64,000 nucleotides of DNA from Candidatus Saccharimonadota bacterium (GTDB lineage Bacteria > Patescibacteriota > Saccharimonadia > Saccharimonadales > Saccharimonadaceae), in the NCBI GenBank assembly GCA_905372835.1, contig CAJPQK010000001.1, forward strand, positions 434,001 through 498,000, written 5' to 3'. Position 1 is the first letter of the stretch, and every line of letters starts with the position of its first letter. The position numbers and the translations under genes are program-made. The notes beneath the pieces were generated by a model. The model had not been told where the DNA came from, searched no databases, and saw nothing but the letters and a program-made list of their open reading frames with translations. Below are positions 62,301 through 64,000 of the stretch, in pieces.

Positions 62301-63157
62301 CGGAAATTGCCGGGTTAGTTGACGTTTGGGAAGATGGCAAAAAGTACATCGTCCAAGTCACTCCAGAATCGGGCAAAGTTGAGCGCTTACCGCTAGACGG
62401 CCGAACCATCGTGGTCAAGGCCGGTTCAAGCGTCAAGGCTGGCGACGTATTGGCAACTGGCGAAGGTGACACTCGTCCGCTGGTCGCACCATTTGACGGT
62501 GTGGTTGAGGTGGCTGAGGACACCTTGGTCATCGCTGCTGAAGCTGGCGCACCAGCTCGTTACGAAATCCCAGGCACCATGCAATTGGTTGTCAAGGCTA
62601 ACGACGTCGTCGAAGCCGGCGACCGCTTGACGGCTGGTTCATTGAACCTGCACGACTTGATGCGCCTGAAGGGTGTCGAGGCTGCTCAGCGCTACATCAT
62701 CAACGAAGTGCTGCGCATTTACGCTGCTCAGGGTCAAGACGTGGCCGACAAGCACCTGGAGATCATCGTTCGCCAGATGTTCAGCCGCGTCCAAATCGAA
62801 GATGCGGGTGATAGCGACTTTGTGACGGGTGACATCGTCTCCAAGGCTGCGGTGGTGAACACCAACAAGCAACTGGCGGCCGAGGGCAAGAACCTCATCA
62901 GTTACACCCAGTTACTACTCGGTATCACCAAGGTGTCCATCTGGAGCGACTCATGGCTATCAGCTGCGTCCTTCCAGGACACTACTCGTGTGCTGATCAA
63001 CGCTGCCGTATCTGGCCGCGCTGACCACTTGCATGGCCTCAAGGAAAACGTCATCATCGGCCGCAAGATCCCAGTAGGAACCGGTGCTGTCGAAGAAGAC
63101 GAAGAGCTGACTGAAGATAATACTGAAGAATTGACTGAAGAATTCTCAGAGATCTAA
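59321..63157 (+). CDS. rpoC: RNA polymerase beta' subunit
   Basis: 1278 residues, ATG with AAAGGAGG 9 bases upstream (inside the rpoB end). The catalytic metal motif NADFDGDQMAVHLPL, the lid/rudder region LLGKRVDYSGRSVIVVGP, the trigger loop (SVGEPGTQLTLRTFHNSGVA) and the C-terminal region QMFSRVQIEDAGDSDFV are clear. The N-terminal zinc-finger Cys cluster found in many RpoC proteins is not seen in its usual place: FCERIFGP follows RDGL directly. An acidic tail ends the protein. Confidence 0.98.
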   Translation: MAQFAFNATGISDFDAVRLVVASPEDILKWSHGEVTKPETINYRTQKPERDGLFCERIFGPVKDINPHDSKLKGVRSREAAVDKNGELVTKSIVRRERMGHIQLAAPVAHIWFMRGTPSAMSQLLGMTVRNLERVAYFATYVILKVDEATRDQYLADLEAETEAGRAAIKIRYEKMAEEDGADIKALAKEQSREVEELNEKYNTRKAQLDSLNKGALLSETDYRNLPEEYDELIEVGMGASALKTLLDEIDLPQLIAELTEEAESAKGQREKKILKRLKMLESMHAAGIKPSSLTLSVLPVIPPDLRPMVALSGGRFATSDLNDLYRRIINRNNRLKKLVELNAPEVIQRNEKRMLQEAVDALIDNAAARGGRAVSSTGGRRRLKSISDMLKGKQGRFRQNLLGKRVDYSGRSVIVVGPKLKIHQCGLPKQMALELFKPFVISWLIKGEFAHNIRSATRLIESGEAVVWDALDAVIAGKYVLLNRAPSLHRLSIQSFQPVLVEGKAIQLHPLVCAGFNADFDGDQMAVHLPLSKEAQAEARELMSATANLLKPADGAPVLHISQDIVLGNYYLTYDKPQAQTDNIKAFSSVYEAELAYDKGDIHLQTPIRIFTKGKVRQTTLGRVFFNEILPEDFPYDNNVQTKKQLKKVLAQIFNKYGAEETAKIADRMKGQAFRFATTAAVSTGMTDYVHFDEIPEFVAEGDAKAALISEQFDQGLITEEERYNLTVSAWRNVDNKITAFLKDQLAHMDTSISMMVNSGARGDISNVKLASAMIGIQMDATNHEIELPIRSSYTGGLSSLEAFVATRGARKGLIDTALKTADSGYLTRRLVDVAQDVFTVEDVEGDDEGYAIYRSETEETMIDFSNRLAGRYAAETIPGHVNKDELITREIADSIDDDESIQSVKIQSVLSTNNLNGIPQRSYGVDMSTGKLVGNHQPVGVIAAQSVGEPGTQLTLRTFHNSGVAGGDITQGLPRVEELFEARTPKGQAFVTEIAGLVDVWEDGKKYIVQVTPESGKVERLPLDGRTIVVKAGSSVKAGDVLATGEGDTRPLVAPFDGVVEVAEDTLVIAAEAGAPARYEIPGTMQLVVKANDVVEAGDRLTAGSLNLHDLMRLKGVEAAQRYIINEVLRIYAAQGQDVADKHLEIIVRQMFSRVQIEDAGDSDFVTGDIVSKAAVVNTNKQLAAEGKNLISYTQLLLGITKVSIWSDSWLSAASFQDTTRVLINAAVSGRADHLHGLKENVIIGRKIPVGTGAVEEDEELTEDNTEELTEEFSEI

Positions 63158-63186
63158 TCACTAAGTAGCTCTATCAACCGTGCAGT

Positions 63187-63215
63187 ATTCTCCCCTCTAC
63201 AACAGAGGGGAGAAT
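63187..63215 (+). terminator. Hairpin after rpoC
   Basis: Perfect 12-bp stem ATTCTCCCCTCT / AGAGGGGAGAAT with loop ACAAC, followed by a T-poor TGTATATT, so termination may be partial. Confidence 0.7.
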
Positions 63216-63251
63216 TGTATATTACGACAATTTATGGTATAATAGCGAGAT

Positions 63252-64000
63252 ATGAGTGAGTTGCTTGCACAGATTGGGCCCATTGATATGGATGTCATTC
63301 AGCCACCTCAACAGGTTGATGGTGAGGTGAAAGGACCTGTCTATTTGGCGGATTCTACGCTTTCGGATGGTGGATCGCCGGTTGCCGTGCTTTTTTCACA
63401 ATGGTCAGACTACGGTGAGCGAGCAAAGCAACAAGTAAGAACGGAGGTTTTGGCGGATCATATCAAAGGACTGGCAGTTACAGTAGATAATCCAGGGGTA
63501 AGTCCAAAAGCAGACCCCATGAGCTCGGAAATTAAACAAGCCTTAAAAGAGGGCAATCTCTCAAAAGTGTCAATGTTGCAGTGGGACGCCGTGGGCGAGG
63601 CACTCGACCAGAAGGGCTATGACTTCGGTGACGTGAAGCGACTGGTCGGCTATTCACTGGGCTCGCACCTGGCGGCGTCAGCCGCAAAACATGCACCAGG
63701 GGAAGTGAGTTTGTCGCAATTAGACTTATTTGAAACACCAGTGATTGACAAAACATCCCGTCCGACTAAGGCTATGGCTAAATTGGCTATGAGATTTCTG
63801 GCCCACGGTGGTGACAGATTAGCGGAGACTATTGCTGCAAACCCTGATTGGGCAGCTCCATGTCGTAGTGAAGACTCATTATTGCTACCCAAAATGGTAC
63901 TACAACGGCCAGCTGGCTTGTGGTACTATCCTCGGGCTATCGCTCATCCTGAAAATGATATTGCCAGTGATCTGATGAGTGCTAGTCGTCGTTCGCTGCG
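63252..64000 (+). CDS. Alpha/beta-hydrolase-like protein (cut by window edge)
   Basis: Open from ATG 63252 to the right edge, 249 codons. TATAAT (63238-63243) ends 8 bases before the ATG, so leaderless. Residues about 30-65 look like a beta strand and loop (PVAVLFSQWSDYGERAKQQ). VKRLVGYSLGSHLAASAAKH is a GxSxG nucleophile elbow of alpha/beta hydrolases. The catalytic Asp and His would lie near or beyond the edge (a candidate is IAHPENDI). Substrate unknown. Confidence 0.72.
   Translation, partial: MSELLAQIGPIDMDVIQPPQQVDGEVKGPVYLADSTLSDGGSPVAVLFSQWSDYGERAKQQVRTEVLADHIKGLAVTVDNPGVSPKADPMSSEIKQALKEGNLSKVSMLQWDAVGEALDQKGYDFGDVKRLVGYSLGSHLAASAAKHAPGEVSLSQLDLFETPVIDKTSRPTKAMAKLAMRFLAHGGDRLAETIAANPDWAAPCRSEDSLLLPKMVLQRPAGLWYYPRAIAHPENDIASDLMSASRRSL

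Noticed and set aside
1..64000. CRISPR array, prophage, transposase or rRNA genes
   Set aside because: Read for regularly spaced direct repeats, transposase motifs and rRNA; none found.

Overview
The window looks like a core-genome segment of a small-genome, host-dependent bacterium of the Candidate Phyla Radiation, most likely Candidatus Saccharibacteria (TM7). This is an inference from gene style: compact genes, fused RNase HII-YraN, tRNAs with encoded CCA, many genes that start directly on a promoter, short RpoB/RpoC, and secreted proteins resembling actinobacterial surface proteins. No 16S rRNA or database match was available. The standard code with TGA stops fits throughout. No CRISPR array, prophage or insertion sequence was seen.

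Layout. 1-9.4 kb: malic enzyme (cut by the edge), an exported thioredoxin-fold protein, rplS with a long leader, an unlisted 59-residue membrane peptide with a structured leader, the rnhB-yraN fusion, pepN, an exported HNH-type nuclease and two divergent unknown genes. 9.5-24.5 kb: nusA, then clpC / HExxH protein / radA / PIN-TRAM, a class A penicillin-binding protein, and tyrS / HAD / recG / phospholipase-C-like / rsmD. 24.9-27.5 kb: three tRNAs beside an AT-rich gene with a nuclease-like motif. 27.6-36 kb: GH13 glucosidase, exported phosphoesterase, rarA, trehalase and typA. 36-40.4 kb: three unknown genes, tRNA-Val, a signal peptidase fused to a LamG surface domain, and a TasA/camelysin-like exported protein. 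40.5-49.6 kb: two tRNA-Leu genes, an FAD oxidase, several small unknown genes, hisS behind an attenuator, tig and an exported metalloprotease. 49.7-64 kb: thyA / dfrA / clpP, a degenerate HD protein, HIT / dcd / tmk, rpoBC and an alpha/beta hydrolase cut by the right edge.

Two expression styles coexist. In roughly twenty genes a -10 box (TATAAT or close) ends 6-8 bases before the start codon, so the mRNA should begin at or next to the start codon (leaderless). Other genes have a leader and a Shine-Dalgarno. Several of these are small unknown genes with consensus TTGACA-17-TATAAT promoters and hairpin-rich leaders.

The most striking element is upstream of hisS. A leaderless 14-codon peptide gene carries three His codons (H-H-P-H). 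It is followed by mutually exclusive antiterminator and terminator hairpins, the layout of classical ribosome-mediated attenuation, here controlling a histidyl-tRNA synthetase. Other leads are the SipW-like peptidase fused to its apparent own substrate, the palindromic element forming the RnhB-YraN linker, and a tRNA-Gly(GCC) with an apparent U19-A56 swap of the near-universal G19-C56 pair.
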